Assembly: GCF_031822435.1 (NCBI RefSeq) | Contig: NZ_JAVQLW010000001.1 | Span: 1,993,501 to 2,057,500, forward strand | Reading direction: 5' to 3' | Source of the DNA: Paracoccus sp. MBLB3053 | GTDB lineage: Bacteria > Pseudomonadota > Alphaproteobacteria > Rhodobacterales > Rhodobacteraceae | Length of the DNA: 64,000 bases | In this document: piece by piece, positions 17,517-26,647 of the stretch | Numbering within the stretch: position 1 is the stretch's first letter | Layout of the letters: each line of letters begins with the position of its first letter | Program-made: the position numbers and the translations under genes | The notes under the pieces: model-generated | What the model was told of the DNA's origin: nothing | The model's input: only the letters and a program-made list of their open reading frames with translations | Database searches by the model: none

Positions 17517-18848
17517 TTATCTGCTGTCGGTTCCGGGGCCAGTTGCTTCGACTATGGCCTGATCGCCGACAAGCAATCTTCGGAGTCTATCGAGTATGTT
17601 GGCACTATTCGCCACGTCTATGCTGGCGGTCTCAAGGATCGTGGCATGCCCGGTGATGCGATGGCGGGCATGGACAACGTCTTCGGTTCCGAGGCCGGGG
17701 TGATGGGGATAGAGTAGCGTTAAGCGGGGAGCGCGATAGAGCTGCGCATAGGCCATCATCTGATAGACGTCGGCCTGAGAGACGCCTTGCTTGGGATCGT
17801 CAATCCGCGAAGATATCCGCTTCCACTTGGTATCGATGACATGGGTTACGGCACCACGCCTTCGGATCAGGATGTCGGGCCTGGTCTGGAACAGCCCGCG
17901 TTCACTGTCCTGCGCGCTGAGGCAGAACAGGCGACCCCCTTGGAGCGAAGCGGTAAATCCAGTTCCCGCCAGAGCGCGAGCGACCAGCCGTCCGACATAT
18001 TCTTCGAACAGTGCGTTCGTTTCGAAAAGCATCGCGGTTCCTTCGCCAGTCCCGCCCGTCGTCGTCTGGTAGCGGTCATGCAGGAAGAGACGCGCCATGG
18101 CGAACAGCTCTCGCCAGGACCGGTTGGTCCGGTCCATGACGACCTCGTCCCATCGCAGAGCGAGGACCGGAACATCGGCGATGTCGGCATAAACAAATGC
18201 CAGTTCGCGCAGGCGCTTCTGGTTGGCGCTGCTCCGGGAGAGGCGAAACAGGTGAACCATTGCTGCCTTCATGATCCGGTTGAGCGGCGTATCTTCCGAT
18301 AGAAGATCGAAACGGCAGGCGAGGCGCGACGGATTGACCGCATGGCGGGTGAACTGACGGTTCACGTCGAGTTGGCCACGCAAAGTCGGCAAGTCTTCTT
18401 CGCGCCCGACATAACGGCGCGGCATGCCTTTGCGCAGCGTTTCGGTCAGCTTGTCGCAAAAAATGCGAATCAAGATTTCCAAGAGCGTTTCGCGCTGCCA
18501 GGCGAGATCGGTAATGACACCGAGGTCAATCTTGAGATCAAGCGCGACGGCAAGCATATGGACCAGACGTTTTCGGATCGCGGCGTTCTGGTGAACGGGT
18601 GTTTCTCCGGGTGCCACATCGATCTTTGGCAGGATCTCAAGGCTTGCATCACCCGCCGCCAGAATTCCGACAACCCCGCGGGCACGCAAGGCGTTCCTGC
18701 CATGCTCTAGCACCCCACTGCCGCCGCGTCCGGCGAAGGCCGAGCGGGCCGCCAGCCCTGCCAAACGGTCGGCATGGTGCACCGCGATCTGACCTTCGGC
18801 CTCGCCGTAGACGAGCTTGTCCCACTCACGAACCGTATAAGCGGGCAT
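17517..18848 (-). CDS. mcrC: McrC-family restriction subunit
   Basis: The 443-residue protein matches McrC, the nuclease subunit that joins the GTPase McrB to cut modified DNA. The C-terminal PD-(D/E)xK nuclease is visible as T-R-P-D-I-L-I-R (about 337-344) and V-I-D-T-K-W-K (about 352-358). The N-terminal part has the McrC bridging-domain pattern (R-G-V-V-G-I-L-A-A-G-D, L-E-I-L-P-K-I). An intact mcrB is absent: only a short 3' fragment of an upstream gene remains, overlapping the mcrC start as TGATG. Without an McrB motor the system is probably inactive, unless a partner lies elsewhere. Confidence 0.88.
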   Translation of the reverse strand: MPAYTVREWDKLVYGEAEGQIAVHHADRLAGLAARSAFAGRGGSGVLEHGRNALRARGVVGILAAGDASLEILPKIDVAPGETPVHQNAAIRKRLVHMLAVALDLKIDLGVITDLAWQRETLLEILIRIFCDKLTETLRKGMPRRYVGREEDLPTLRGQLDVNRQFTRHAVNPSRLACRFDLLSEDTPLNRIMKAAMVHLFRLSRSSANQKRLRELAFVYADIADVPVLALRWDEVVMDRTNRSWRELFAMARLFLHDRYQTTTGGTGEGTAMLFETNALFEEYVGRLVARALAGTGFTASLQGGRLFCLSAQDSERGLFQTRPDILIRRRGAVTHVIDTKWKRISSRIDDPKQGVSQADVYQMMAYAQLYRAPRLTLLYPHHPGLGTEDVVHARHRITGHATILETASIDVANSANILDRLRRLLVGDQAIVEATGPGTDSR

Positions 18849-19060
18849 CAGGCAGCGAAGCCTGAAAAATCAAAGGCGGTCTTCACGCTCCAGCGTCGTT
18901 TTTCTCCGGCCAGATCATCATCGGTGAAGCCGGCGGGGGCCACCAACCGTCTGGATTCAAGGAAACAGTATCTCACGATGCCAGGAACGAGCGCGCATAC
19001 TCCGCGGGCGGAATTTGGGTAGGCCCGCGGGCTATCGCCGGCCCCGGCACCAGCCATCAA
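18848..19060 (-). pseudogene. Truncated 3' end of the gene upstream of mcrC
   Basis: The frame encodes 70 residues. Only the C-terminal ~40 look like an original protein (R-Y-C-F-L-E-S-R-R-L-V-A-P-A-G-F-T, later K-R-R-W-S-V-K-T-A-F-D-F). Its stop overlaps the mcrC start by one base (TGATG), as expected for an operon partner. In McrBC loci this position is taken by mcrB or an associated gene, so it is probably the remnant of that partner. I cannot place the motif within McrB with certainty. The N-terminal ~25 residues come from the junction with foreign DNA. Confidence 0.5.
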
Positions 19061-19349
19061 ACCGAGCGTAGATCGTGACCGCTATGCCGCCGAGCGCGAC
19101 CGCGATGAACACCCAACGCAGCGTGTTGAGATACGGCACGAGCGGCAGGATTGCGGATTGGGTCTTCGCGAGGACGCTCTGCGCCCTCTCGACCCCGGCC
19201 GCGCAGAGCGTCGCGACACCCGCCACCCCGCGGCCCTTCATCGTACGGCTGTCGGCCAGCACCTCCCGCGCGGGCGGTGTCTCGGCTGCAAAACCGAATG
19301 AACGCGCAGCGTTGATCACCTCGAAGCACATCCTTTCGAGACCGACCAT
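19032..19349 (-). pseudogene. Fragment resembling the C-terminus of a phage lysozyme/holin-type protein
   Basis: The 105-residue frame ends with a single transmembrane segment (W-V-F-I-A-V-A-L-G-G-I-A-V-T-I-Y-A) and a basic tail (C-R-G-R-R). It is preceded by an alanine-rich stretch with S-R-T-M-K-G-R-G-V-A-G. This layout is seen at the C-terminus of prophage lysozymes and related peptidoglycan proteins of Rhodobacteraceae that have a membrane tail. No catalytic domain is present, so it is most likely the end of a deleted gene. An independent small membrane protein is the alternative. Confidence 0.4.
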
Positions 19350-19354
19350 TAGAT

Positions 19355-20302
19355 TCAGCGACCTTCCGGCGATTCAAGGCCGGTCCGATCGCCGGCTGCG
19401 CTGACAGTCTGGCGAGCTGTAAGGTCGACGCGACATTGAAATGTCTGTCGGAGCCAACTGCGAAACCGACGGAGGCCGGGCTGTCGCAGCCGTCTTTCGT
19501 GAAACTCGAAACGGTAGGAATCTGCGATCCGGCAATCGTCGAATAGGGTAACAAGGCGCCCCGTCGCCAGTTCCTGCCGAACCAATGGAGTTCGGACGAT
19601 TGCGATACCCAACCCCTCCACCGCGGCCGGAAGTTCAAACCCCGCACCGTCAAAGTCCATGAACCTGCAACCGGGCTTCAGGCAGGAAAGGTTGCGGTCA
19701 AGCCATCGATCCCAGTTCCGTCGAAATTCGGCCGATCGAAGCAGGACGTGGTGAGCCAGATCCTCCGGCCGATCCAACGGAGGCGATCGAAGCTTGTAGC
19801 CGGGCGAGCAGACAAGGATGAGATCGCCTTCGATCAGTTTGTCCACGACGAGGTTTGCTGCCGGTTCTCTGCCCACAAAGATCCTGCCATCCACGCCGTC
19901 CACATTCGGTCCGTCCACCTGTAGCGTGACCTGGACCTCGGGATGGTTGGCGAAGAAGCTGCCCAACACCGGGATAAGGCATGACTGCAGGAAAACGCGC
20001 GGACAGGCGATGATCAGCGCACGATTCCCGCTGCTCTGCCCAAGCGTGTCCGTCGCCGAGCGGATGTCCGACAGCGCGGTGTTGATGGCGGTCCAGTATG
20101 CACGCCCCTCGTCAGTGAAGGTGATCCGGCGGTGTCCTCTCTCGAAAAGCAGACAGCCGACGTGATCCTCAAGGTTCCTGATCTGTCGGCTGACCGCGCC
20201 AGGGGTCAGATTAAGCTCTTGCGCGGCACGGGCGACGCTCAGGTGCCGGCCGACAGCGGCAAAGACCGGCAGGGCCGTCATCGGCGGATGTCTCGAATTC
20301 AT
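19355..20302 (-). CDS. LysR-family transcriptional regulator (GcvA-like)
   Basis: The 315-residue protein has an N-terminal winged helix-turn-helix (F-A-A-V-G-R-H-L-S-V-A-R-A-A-Q-E-L-N-L-T, then S-R-Q-I-R-N-L-E) and a periplasmic-binding-fold effector domain. The start at 20302 has GGGAGG 8 bp upstream on the minus strand; an in-frame codon at 20344 is less likely. It is divergent from the ABC transporter/lyase operon starting at 20443, the classical arrangement for a LysR activator of the divergent operon. The inducer is probably the imported compound or a derivative. Confidence 0.92.
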   Translation of the reverse strand: MNSRHPPMTALPVFAAVGRHLSVARAAQELNLTPGAVSRQIRNLEDHVGCLLFERGHRRITFTDEGRAYWTAINTALSDIRSATDTLGQSSGNRALIIACPRVFLQSCLIPVLGSFFANHPEVQVTLQVDGPNVDGVDGRIFVGREPAANLVVDKLIEGDLILVCSPGYKLRSPPLDRPEDLAHHVLLRSAEFRRNWDRWLDRNLSCLKPGCRFMDFDGAGFELPAAVEGLGIAIVRTPLVRQELATGRLVTLFDDCRIADSYRFEFHERRLRQPGLRRFRSWLRQTFQCRVDLTARQTVSAAGDRTGLESPEGR

Positions 20303-20442
20303 GATCGGGCCTCCCAACCTCCGAGACGACGAATAGCGTTCCATTGAGAAAAACTCAACGGAGAGGAGAAATCGTCGATTTCAATCGGCCGACGCGCGGC
20401 GCTAGGCTTTGAACGTCCCGAGGGAGAACGGGGAGTTTCTAA

Positions 20443-22059
20443 ATGGGGGGAGAGATGGAAAAGCGCAGCGTGGTGCAGGGAGCGATTTTGGCCGGCATCG
20501 TCGCGGTACTGCCCTTGGGGGTGATGGCCCAAGAGTTGCGGGTCGGGGTCGCGGCGCTCGCGACTTCGGCCGATCCGCATTTTCACCGCGCGGGCTACAA
20601 TTTCGACCTGCGGGAAAACACCTCGGACGCGCTGACCTATGCGAATGGTGTGACTGGGGATCTGGAACCGCGCTTGGCCCGAGAGTGGAAGATCGTCGGT
20701 GACACAGAATGGCTGCTGACGCTGGAGCCGAAGGCCGTGTTCGCGAGCGGGCAGCCGCTTGGTGCAGACGATGTGATCTATTCCATTTGCCGCGTGCGAA
20801 ACGTGCCGAACAGTCCGGGGCTTTACACCAGCTTCATCGAATCCGTCGCGGATGTGACCGATGCCGGCAACGGCCAGATCACGATCCGCACCAAGACACC
20901 GGACCCGAACCTGCTGCGCAGCCTCAGCAATATCGGCATCGTCGAGAACCCGACGGGCAAGACGCTGACCTTTGACGACTCGACTTGCGGCAATGACAAC
21001 TGGCTGGAGACCAACGGTTTCAACGACGGCAGCATCTCGACCGGGATCGGGCACTACAAGCTGGCCAGCTTCACGCCGGACACTGAAATCCGGCTGGAAC
21101 GCAATGACAGCTACTACGGGACACCAGCCGGGTATCAGACCGTCACCATCAAGTCGCTGCCCGACAACAGCGCGCGAATCGCCGCGCTGCTGGGCAATGC
21201 GGTCGACGTGATCAACGCGGTCCCGATCAACGCGATCGACAGCATCGAGACCGCAGGCAACATCCATCTGGCCGACATGCCCTCAACGCTTCTGATCTTC
21301 CTGCTGCCGGACCAGCATCAGGAGCCGACGCCGAAGGTATCGGGCACAGACGGCAAGAACCCGTATCTGGACCCCCGCGTGCGGCGCGCGCTGAACCTCG
21401 CGATCAACCGCGACGAAATCGCTGAGACCGTCATGGGCGGCATGGCCCAACCGGCCAGCCAGATCATTCTGGAGGGTGTCTTCGGTCACAACCCCGACCT
21501 CGCCCCATATCCCTATGATCCGGCCAAGGCGCGCGAATTGCTGGCCGAAGCCGGATACCCCGATGGCTTCTCGCTGACACTGACCGCGCCCAGCGACCGC
21601 TATGTGAACGGCGCGCAGGTGGCGCAGGCAGTGGCGGCAATGCTGTCGCAGATCGGCTTGGACGTGACGCTGGAGACATTCCCCCGCAGCATCTACTTCA
21701 ACAAGGCCAGCGCCTATGAATATTCGCTGTACCTTGCCGGGGCGGCAGCCGACACGGGCGAAGGTCTGAGCCAGATGATCAACCTTGCAGCCACGCGCGA
21801 CAGCAAGCCCGGTTGGGGCGGGGCCAATCGCGGGCGCTATTCCAGCAAGGTGACCGACGGGTATCTTGAGAAGGCGCAGTCGACGCTGGACGATGCCGAA
21901 CGCGAGAGCCTGGTGCGCGCGGCGGCGAAACAGTCCCACGAGGATGACGGCATCATTCCGCTCTATCACGAGCTGGGTGTCTGGGCGGTGCGGGACGGGG
22001 TCCATTTCGAACCCAATGCCAACCTGCTGAACATCTACTATACAGCGCGGCCCGAGTAA
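20443..22059 (+). CDS. ABC transporter substrate-binding protein (SBP_bac_5, dipeptide/oligopeptide type)
   Basis: The 538-residue exported protein has a signal peptide (G-A-I-L-A-G-I-V-A-V-L-P-L-G-V-M-A-Q, cleavage near M-A-Q). It continues as a family-5 solute-binding protein, with T-L-E-P-K-A-V-F-A-S-G-Q-P-L and the typical V-R-R-A-L-N-L-A-I-N-R-D-E-I motif around residues 311-323. It captures the substrate for the permeases and ATPases encoded downstream. The ligand may be a peptide, opine, aminopolycarboxylate or similar. The start at 20443 has GGGGAG upstream. An ATG at 20455 behind GGGGGGAGAG is equally plausible. Confidence 0.92.
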   Translation: MGGEMEKRSVVQGAILAGIVAVLPLGVMAQELRVGVAALATSADPHFHRAGYNFDLRENTSDALTYANGVTGDLEPRLAREWKIVGDTEWLLTLEPKAVFASGQPLGADDVIYSICRVRNVPNSPGLYTSFIESVADVTDAGNGQITIRTKTPDPNLLRSLSNIGIVENPTGKTLTFDDSTCGNDNWLETNGFNDGSISTGIGHYKLASFTPDTEIRLERNDSYYGTPAGYQTVTIKSLPDNSARIAALLGNAVDVINAVPINAIDSIETAGNIHLADMPSTLLIFLLPDQHQEPTPKVSGTDGKNPYLDPRVRRALNLAINRDEIAETVMGGMAQPASQIILEGVFGHNPDLAPYPYDPAKARELLAEAGYPDGFSLTLTAPSDRYVNGAQVAQAVAAMLSQIGLDVTLETFPRSIYFNKASAYEYSLYLAGAAADTGEGLSQMINLAATRDSKPGWGGANRGRYSSKVTDGYLEKAQSTLDDAERESLVRAAAKQSHEDDGIIPLYHELGVWAVRDGVHFEPNANLLNIYYTARPE

Positions 22060-22090
22060 CGGCCGCGCCCCTCCTCCGGAAGGCAGAAAT

Positions 22091-23488
22091 ATGGGCATCG
22101 ACTTCAACGACAGGCTGTCGGCGCAGCTGGATTATCGCGGATTGCGCGCCGCCTTTGCACCAGAGGCGATCTATCAGGCCTTTCTGGACGTGGAACGCGC
22201 CGTGGCCCTTGCCCAAGGGAAACTCGGGATGATCCCGGCGAACTCTGCGGCCGCCATCGCAGCGGCCTGCAATGTCGAGCGTTTGGACAGGTCGCGCATC
22301 GAGATGGGCTTCGCGACCACCCGGCACCCGCTGATGCCGCTGATCAATGAACTTGTCCGTGTCGTGGGAGAGCCACATGGCGGTTACGTGCACTGGGGCA
22401 TCACGACGCAGAACGTCATCCAAAGCGGCATCCTGCTGCTCGCGCAAAGAGCGCAGGCAACGCTCGACGAACTTCTGTCCGAGATACTGGCGCATCTCGG
22501 TCGTCATGCCCGCGCGCACGCGACAACGACCATGGCGGGGCGAACGCATTATCGCCATGCCGTTCCCATCACTTTCGGTTTCAAGGTCGCCGTATGGATC
22601 GATGAACTGCTGCAGGCCATCGATCGCCTGAACGAGGTCAGGGCCCGCGCCTTTGTCGTGATGTCGGGCGGTGCGGTGGGCTGCTTTTCCGCCCTCGGTC
22701 CGCAAGGGCCGGCGTTCCAGCGCGAGGTGGCGCAACTTCTTGGCATGGGTGAAATGGCGATCCCGTCGCGCGCGATCCGGACGCACATGTGCGACTACAT
22801 GAACGCGCTGGGCCTTGCTGCCGCTGTCTGTCACCGTATCGCCGAGGAAGTCTATCAGACCAGCGCGGAAGAATATGACGAGATCCACGAAGGTCGCGTC
22901 GCCGGTTCGATCGGCTCGTCCACTATGCCGCAAAAAATCAATCCGATCCTCGCCTATGGTATCATCGCCGGGGCAGAGCGGCTTTACGCGCTGGCAGGGA
23001 TGCTGATGTCCCTGGCGCACAGGCCTTTCGAATCCGACGGTTCGGCGAACCAGATCTTCGAGGACGCCATGCCCGATGCGATCGGCGCCATGGCCGACGT
23101 TCTGGTCAGGACCGAGGCGATGCTGCGTGATCTCGTCGTCGATCCCGCACGCATGCTGGTGAATCTGAACCTTTCGCATGGCGCGATCCACGGCGAACTC
23201 GCCATGATGCAGTTGGGGCGCACACTGGGCAAGCATACAGCGCATGAGAAGGTCCATGACATTGCCGTTAGTGCGGCAGACGGGGGGCGGGCGTTTATGG
23301 AGCAGATCGCAAGCTTGCCGGGCGGAGGGGAACTGCGCGCAGAGATCGACAGACGCCTTTCCGGTGGCGGCAGCAACGGGATCTGCGCCGAGTATGCGCT
23401 TCACTTCGGCGCTTTGGCCGAGCGCGCCGCGAATGGCACGCTTCCGACACCTGCGGAACGCTTGCTGCACGTGGAGCCGCCATGCTGA
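22091..23488 (+). CDS. Fumarase/aspartase-superfamily lyase (adenylosuccinate lyase/CMLE-like)
   Basis: The 465-residue protein carries the superfamily signature G-S-I-G-S-S-T-M-P-Q-K-I-N-P (about 274-287), whose flexible loop contains the catalytic serine. It also has a T-x-x-H-Y-R-H-A-V-P region with the conserved histidine (about 153-162). These enzymes cleave C-N or C-O bonds with release of fumarate or a related acid. Genuine PurB is unlikely because the gene sits inside a peptide-type ABC transporter operon. A catabolic lyase for an imported N-substituted aspartate (as in EDDS lyase) or a cycloisomerase is more likely. It overlaps the next gene by 7 bp. Confidence 0.88.
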   Translation: MGIDFNDRLSAQLDYRGLRAAFAPEAIYQAFLDVERAVALAQGKLGMIPANSAAAIAAACNVERLDRSRIEMGFATTRHPLMPLINELVRVVGEPHGGYVHWGITTQNVIQSGILLLAQRAQATLDELLSEILAHLGRHARAHATTTMAGRTHYRHAVPITFGFKVAVWIDELLQAIDRLNEVRARAFVVMSGGAVGCFSALGPQGPAFQREVAQLLGMGEMAIPSRAIRTHMCDYMNALGLAAAVCHRIAEEVYQTSAEEYDEIHEGRVAGSIGSSTMPQKINPILAYGIIAGAERLYALAGMLMSLAHRPFESDGSANQIFEDAMPDAIGAMADVLVRTEAMLRDLVVDPARMLVNLNLSHGAIHGELAMMQLGRTLGKHTAHEKVHDIAVSAADGGRAFMEQIASLPGGGELRAEIDRRLSGGGSNGICAEYALHFGALAERAANGTLPTPAERLLHVEPPC

Positions 23489-24465
23489 ATTTCGCTCTGA
23501 AACGGTTGGGACAAAGCCTTATCGTCGTGCTGGTCCTTTCCATCGTGCTGTTCGTCGGGGTCTGGATGATCGGCAATCCGGTGGACGTGCTGATCTCATC
23601 CGAGGCAAGCCCGGCAGAGCGACTGGCGGCGATCCGCAGCCTCGGCCTCGACAAGCCACTCTGGCAGCAATACCTGATCTTTCTCGGCAATGCGATGCAA
23701 GGCGACTGGGGCACGTCTTTCGTCTACCACGAGCCGGTGACCGACATCCTGCTCCAGCGGCTCCCGGCCAGCATCGAACTGGCCATGGTCGCCTTCGTCA
23801 TTGCGATGGCCATCTCGATTCCCGCGGGCCTTTATGCCGGGCTAAAGCCGAACTCCCTCGGCGCGAAATCTATTATGGGGTTTTCGCTGATCGGGGTCAG
23901 CATCCCTACATTCTGGCAAGGGATGCTGCTGATCATCGCATTTGGCCTGACGATCCCTCTGGTTCCGGTGGGGGACAGGGGCGACGTCGCGACACGGTTC
24001 GGCATCACATCCTCGCTCTGGACGCTGGACGGCTGGTGGCACGTGATCCTGCCGGCCATAAGTCTTGCACTGCTCAAGATGTCGCTGCTGATCCGCGTCA
24101 CGCGCGCCGCGACGATGGAACTGACCCGCGTGGACTTCGTGAAATACGCTTATGCCAAGGGGGTTCCGACGCGAAAGGTCGTGTGGCGCCACATCTTCCG
24201 TAACGCACTGATCCCGCTGATTACCGTCGTGGGGATCGAACTCGGCAACCTGCTGGCCTATGGCGTGATAACGGAGACAGTGTTCTCGTGGCCAGGACTG
24301 GGCAAGCTGCTGATCAATTCAATCAGAGTGCTGGACCGTCCGATGATCGTGGCGCAGCTGACCTATACCGCGCTTCTCTTCATCTTCATCAACTTCATGG
24401 TCGACATCCTCTACATGGTCATTGACCCGCGCGTGCGCTCGGCCATGGGAAGGCGGGCGGTATGA
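23482..24465 (+). CDS. ABC transporter permease, DppB type
   Basis: The 327-residue integral membrane protein starts with the typical first helix (L-N-F-A-L-K-R-L-G-Q-S-L-I-V-V-L-V-L-S). It carries the EAA motif region that contacts the ATPase (D-F-V-K-Y-A-Y-A-K-G-V-P, about 215-226) near the C-terminus. About six transmembrane segments are apparent. It pairs with the DppC-type permease downstream, overlapping it by ATGA. The start overlaps the end of the lyase gene, so the lyase and transporter are translated as one coupled operon. Confidence 0.93.
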   Translation: MLNFALKRLGQSLIVVLVLSIVLFVGVWMIGNPVDVLISSEASPAERLAAIRSLGLDKPLWQQYLIFLGNAMQGDWGTSFVYHEPVTDILLQRLPASIELAMVAFVIAMAISIPAGLYAGLKPNSLGAKSIMGFSLIGVSIPTFWQGMLLIIAFGLTIPLVPVGDRGDVATRFGITSSLWTLDGWWHVILPAISLALLKMSLLIRVTRAATMELTRVDFVKYAYAKGVPTRKVVWRHIFRNALIPLITVVGIELGNLLAYGVITETVFSWPGLGKLLINSIRVLDRPMIVAQLTYTALLFIFINFMVDILYMVIDPRVRSAMGRRAV

Positions 24466-25667
24466 ACACCTCTTTCACCGACTACGCCCGGCGTTTCGCC
24501 GAAAGTCCGCTTGCGGTGCTGAGCCTCGCCATAACGCTTGTCTGCATCCTGTGCGCCATCTTTGCTCCGCTGATCGCGCCGACCAACCCATATGACCTGT
24601 CGAAGCTGCAACTCTCTGACGCGCTTAAACCCACCGGCTCGGCGCAAGTGGTACCGGGCGAGGAACTTCGGACCGACATCCGCATCGCTGACGGCCAGGT
24701 CGCATCGGTCTCGGCCGCTGGTTCTGCCGTCACCAGTTTTCGGGCGGCGATCTGCGGGGAAGGGTGCCTTGATCTTTCCGCTCTGCCCGAGGGTGTCGCG
24801 TTATCCAGCCTTGAGCTTCGCGATCTGCCTCGCGGGGTCACGGTCGAGGGCGGGAGAAAACATCCGGTCCGGCCGTGGTGGACGGTTCGGAACCCTGCGG
24901 GATCGACCGTGCGCCTTACCTCGGACACGGCACTCCCCGCATCCTTCGACATCATGGCCATCGCGCGCGCCGAACCGCGGGAAACAGGGCTCGTCTTCCT
25001 TCTCGGGACTGACAGTTTCGGTCGCGACATGCTGTCCGCCATCCTCTACGGCATCCGGATCAGCGTTCTCGTCGGGCTGGTCGCGGCTGGCGGTGCCATG
25101 GTGATCGGAACAGCGCTGGGCCTTTTTGCGGCATGGCGCGGCGGCGTCACCGATGCCCTGATCATGCGCGCGGTGGATTTCATGCTGGGCTTCCCGGCGC
25201 TGCTGGTCGGTCTTGCCATCCTGGCCATATTGGGCAGCGGCGTGGGCAAGGTCATCGTCGCGATCGTCCTTGTGCAATGGTGCTATTACGCCCGCACGAC
25301 GCGATCCGTCGCGCTGAGCGAACTGGGCAAGGAATATGTCGAGGCCGCCCGCTGTCTGCGCCTTTCGCCCACGCGCACGATGGTCCGCCATGTATTGCCG
25401 AACTGCCTGCCACAGGTCATCGTGCTCTTCACCCTGAACATCGCGGCCGCAATCTCGCTGGAATCCTCGCTGAGCTTTCTGGGCATCGGCCTGCCGGTGA
25501 CAAGGCCCTCGCTCGGTATGCTCATCGCCAACGGCTACGAGTTCATCTTCTCGCACAAGTACTGGATCAGCATCTATCCGGGCATCGCGCTGCTGGTGAT
25601 GATCGTCGCCATGAACCTGCTCGGTGACCGCCTTCGCGATCTGAACAACCCGAGGCTGGAACGATGA
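24462..25667 (+). CDS. ABC transporter permease, DppC type, with enlarged periplasmic segment
   Basis: At 401 residues this is about 100 longer than typical DppC (near 300). The extra length lies between the first helix (about 20-40) and the G-T-D-S-F-G-R-D-M-L-S-A block (about 184-195) that in DppC follows closely. The inserted ~120 residues contain a pair of cysteines (C-G-E-G-C, about 104-108) and look beta-rich. The EAA loop (E-L-G-K-E-Y-V-E-A-A-R) is normal. The insert would face the periplasm and may contact the binding protein or substrate. Overlaps on both sides are ATGA-type. Confidence 0.92.
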   Translation: MNTSFTDYARRFAESPLAVLSLAITLVCILCAIFAPLIAPTNPYDLSKLQLSDALKPTGSAQVVPGEELRTDIRIADGQVASVSAAGSAVTSFRAAICGEGCLDLSALPEGVALSSLELRDLPRGVTVEGGRKHPVRPWWTVRNPAGSTVRLTSDTALPASFDIMAIARAEPRETGLVFLLGTDSFGRDMLSAILYGIRISVLVGLVAAGGAMVIGTALGLFAAWRGGVTDALIMRAVDFMLGFPALLVGLAILAILGSGVGKVIVAIVLVQWCYYARTTRSVALSELGKEYVEAARCLRLSPTRTMVRHVLPNCLPQVIVLFTLNIAAAISLESSLSFLGIGLPVTRPSLGMLIANGYEFIFSHKYWISIYPGIALLVMIVAMNLLGDRLRDLNNPRLER

Positions 25668-26647
25668 ACGCGCCGATGACCTCAGAGCCGTTCTTTGCCG
25701 TCGACTGTTTGAACACCTGGTTTCACACCCGCGCCGGCGTGGTGAAATCCGTGCGCGACGTGTCATTCGACCTGCGAAAGGGCGAAGTTCTGGGCATTGT
25801 CGGGGAATCCGGCTCGGGCAAGTCGGTCACCGGCATGTCGATCATGGGACAGGTCGATGATCCGGGCCGGATCGAATCCGGCTCGATCCGACTGAATGGC
25901 GAGGAGTTGACTCGGCTGAGCTTCGAGGAGATGCGCCATTATCGCGGGCGGCGCATTGCGATGATCTTTCAGAACCCGTTGATGACACTGGACCCGCTAC
26001 TGCGCATCCGCGAGCAGATGTTCGAGGCAATATCTTCGCACGAACGGGTGCCACGTCGAGAGATGGAGCGGCGCTGCATTGAGGCGCTGAAGGCGGTAGG
26101 CATCCCGTCGCCGCAGGAGCGGCTGGACGCCTATCCACACGAGTTCTCGGGCGGGATGCGGCAACGTATCGTCATCGCCATCGCGCTGCTGATGGAGCCG
26201 GAACTGATTATCGCGGACGAGCCGACCACCGCGCTTGACGTGACGATACAGGCACAGATCATCTACGAGATGCGCCGCCAGATCGACGCACGCGGGTTGG
26301 GGATGATCTGGATTTCCCATGATCTCGCGACGTTGTCCGAACTCGCCGACCGGATCATGGTGATGTATGCGGGCGCGGTGATGGAGATCGGCACGACTAC
26401 CGAGATAATCGGCAGCGCGCGCCATCCATATACTCGGAAACTTCTCGAATCCGTGCCTTCGCGCAATGCGCCGGGAACGATGCTGAAACAGATAGCGGGG
26501 ACGATGCCCTCGATCCTCTCCTTGGGGCCGGGTTGTCCGTTTGCCGGGCGCTGCGACCGGGCCACCGACGCGTGTAAGGTGCTGGTACCGGTCGCCGAGA
26601 CATCGCCCACGCATCGCATTTGGTGCGTCCATCCGCATGAGGAATGA
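25664..26647 (+). CDS. ABC transporter ATP-binding protein, DppD type
   Basis: The 327-residue ATPase has Walker A G-E-S-G-S-G-K-S (about 46-53), signature F-S-G-G-M-R-Q-R, Walker B L-I-I-A-D-E-P and the H-loop I-S-H-D-L-A. The C-terminal oligopeptide-transporter tail is present, with C-P-F-A-G-R-C and its cysteines (C-x6-C pattern, about residues 290-305), which in this family can hold an iron-sulfur cluster. It powers uptake together with the DppF-type subunit. It overlaps the preceding gene by ATGA. Confidence 0.94.
   Translation: MNAPMTSEPFFAVDCLNTWFHTRAGVVKSVRDVSFDLRKGEVLGIVGESGSGKSVTGMSIMGQVDDPGRIESGSIRLNGEELTRLSFEEMRHYRGRRIAMIFQNPLMTLDPLLRIREQMFEAISSHERVPRREMERRCIEALKAVGIPSPQERLDAYPHEFSGGMRQRIVIAIALLMEPELIIADEPTTALDVTIQAQIIYEMRRQIDARGLGMIWISHDLATLSELADRIMVMYAGAVMEIGTTTEIIGSARHPYTRKLLESVPSRNAPGTMLKQIAGTMPSILSLGPGCPFAGRCDRATDACKVLVPVAETSPTHRIWCVHPHEE

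Noticed and set aside
19057..19653. 198-codon minus-strand frame overlapping the LysR gene and the lysis-type fragment
   Set aside because: It crosses the end of a clear LysR protein in another frame and shows no domain.
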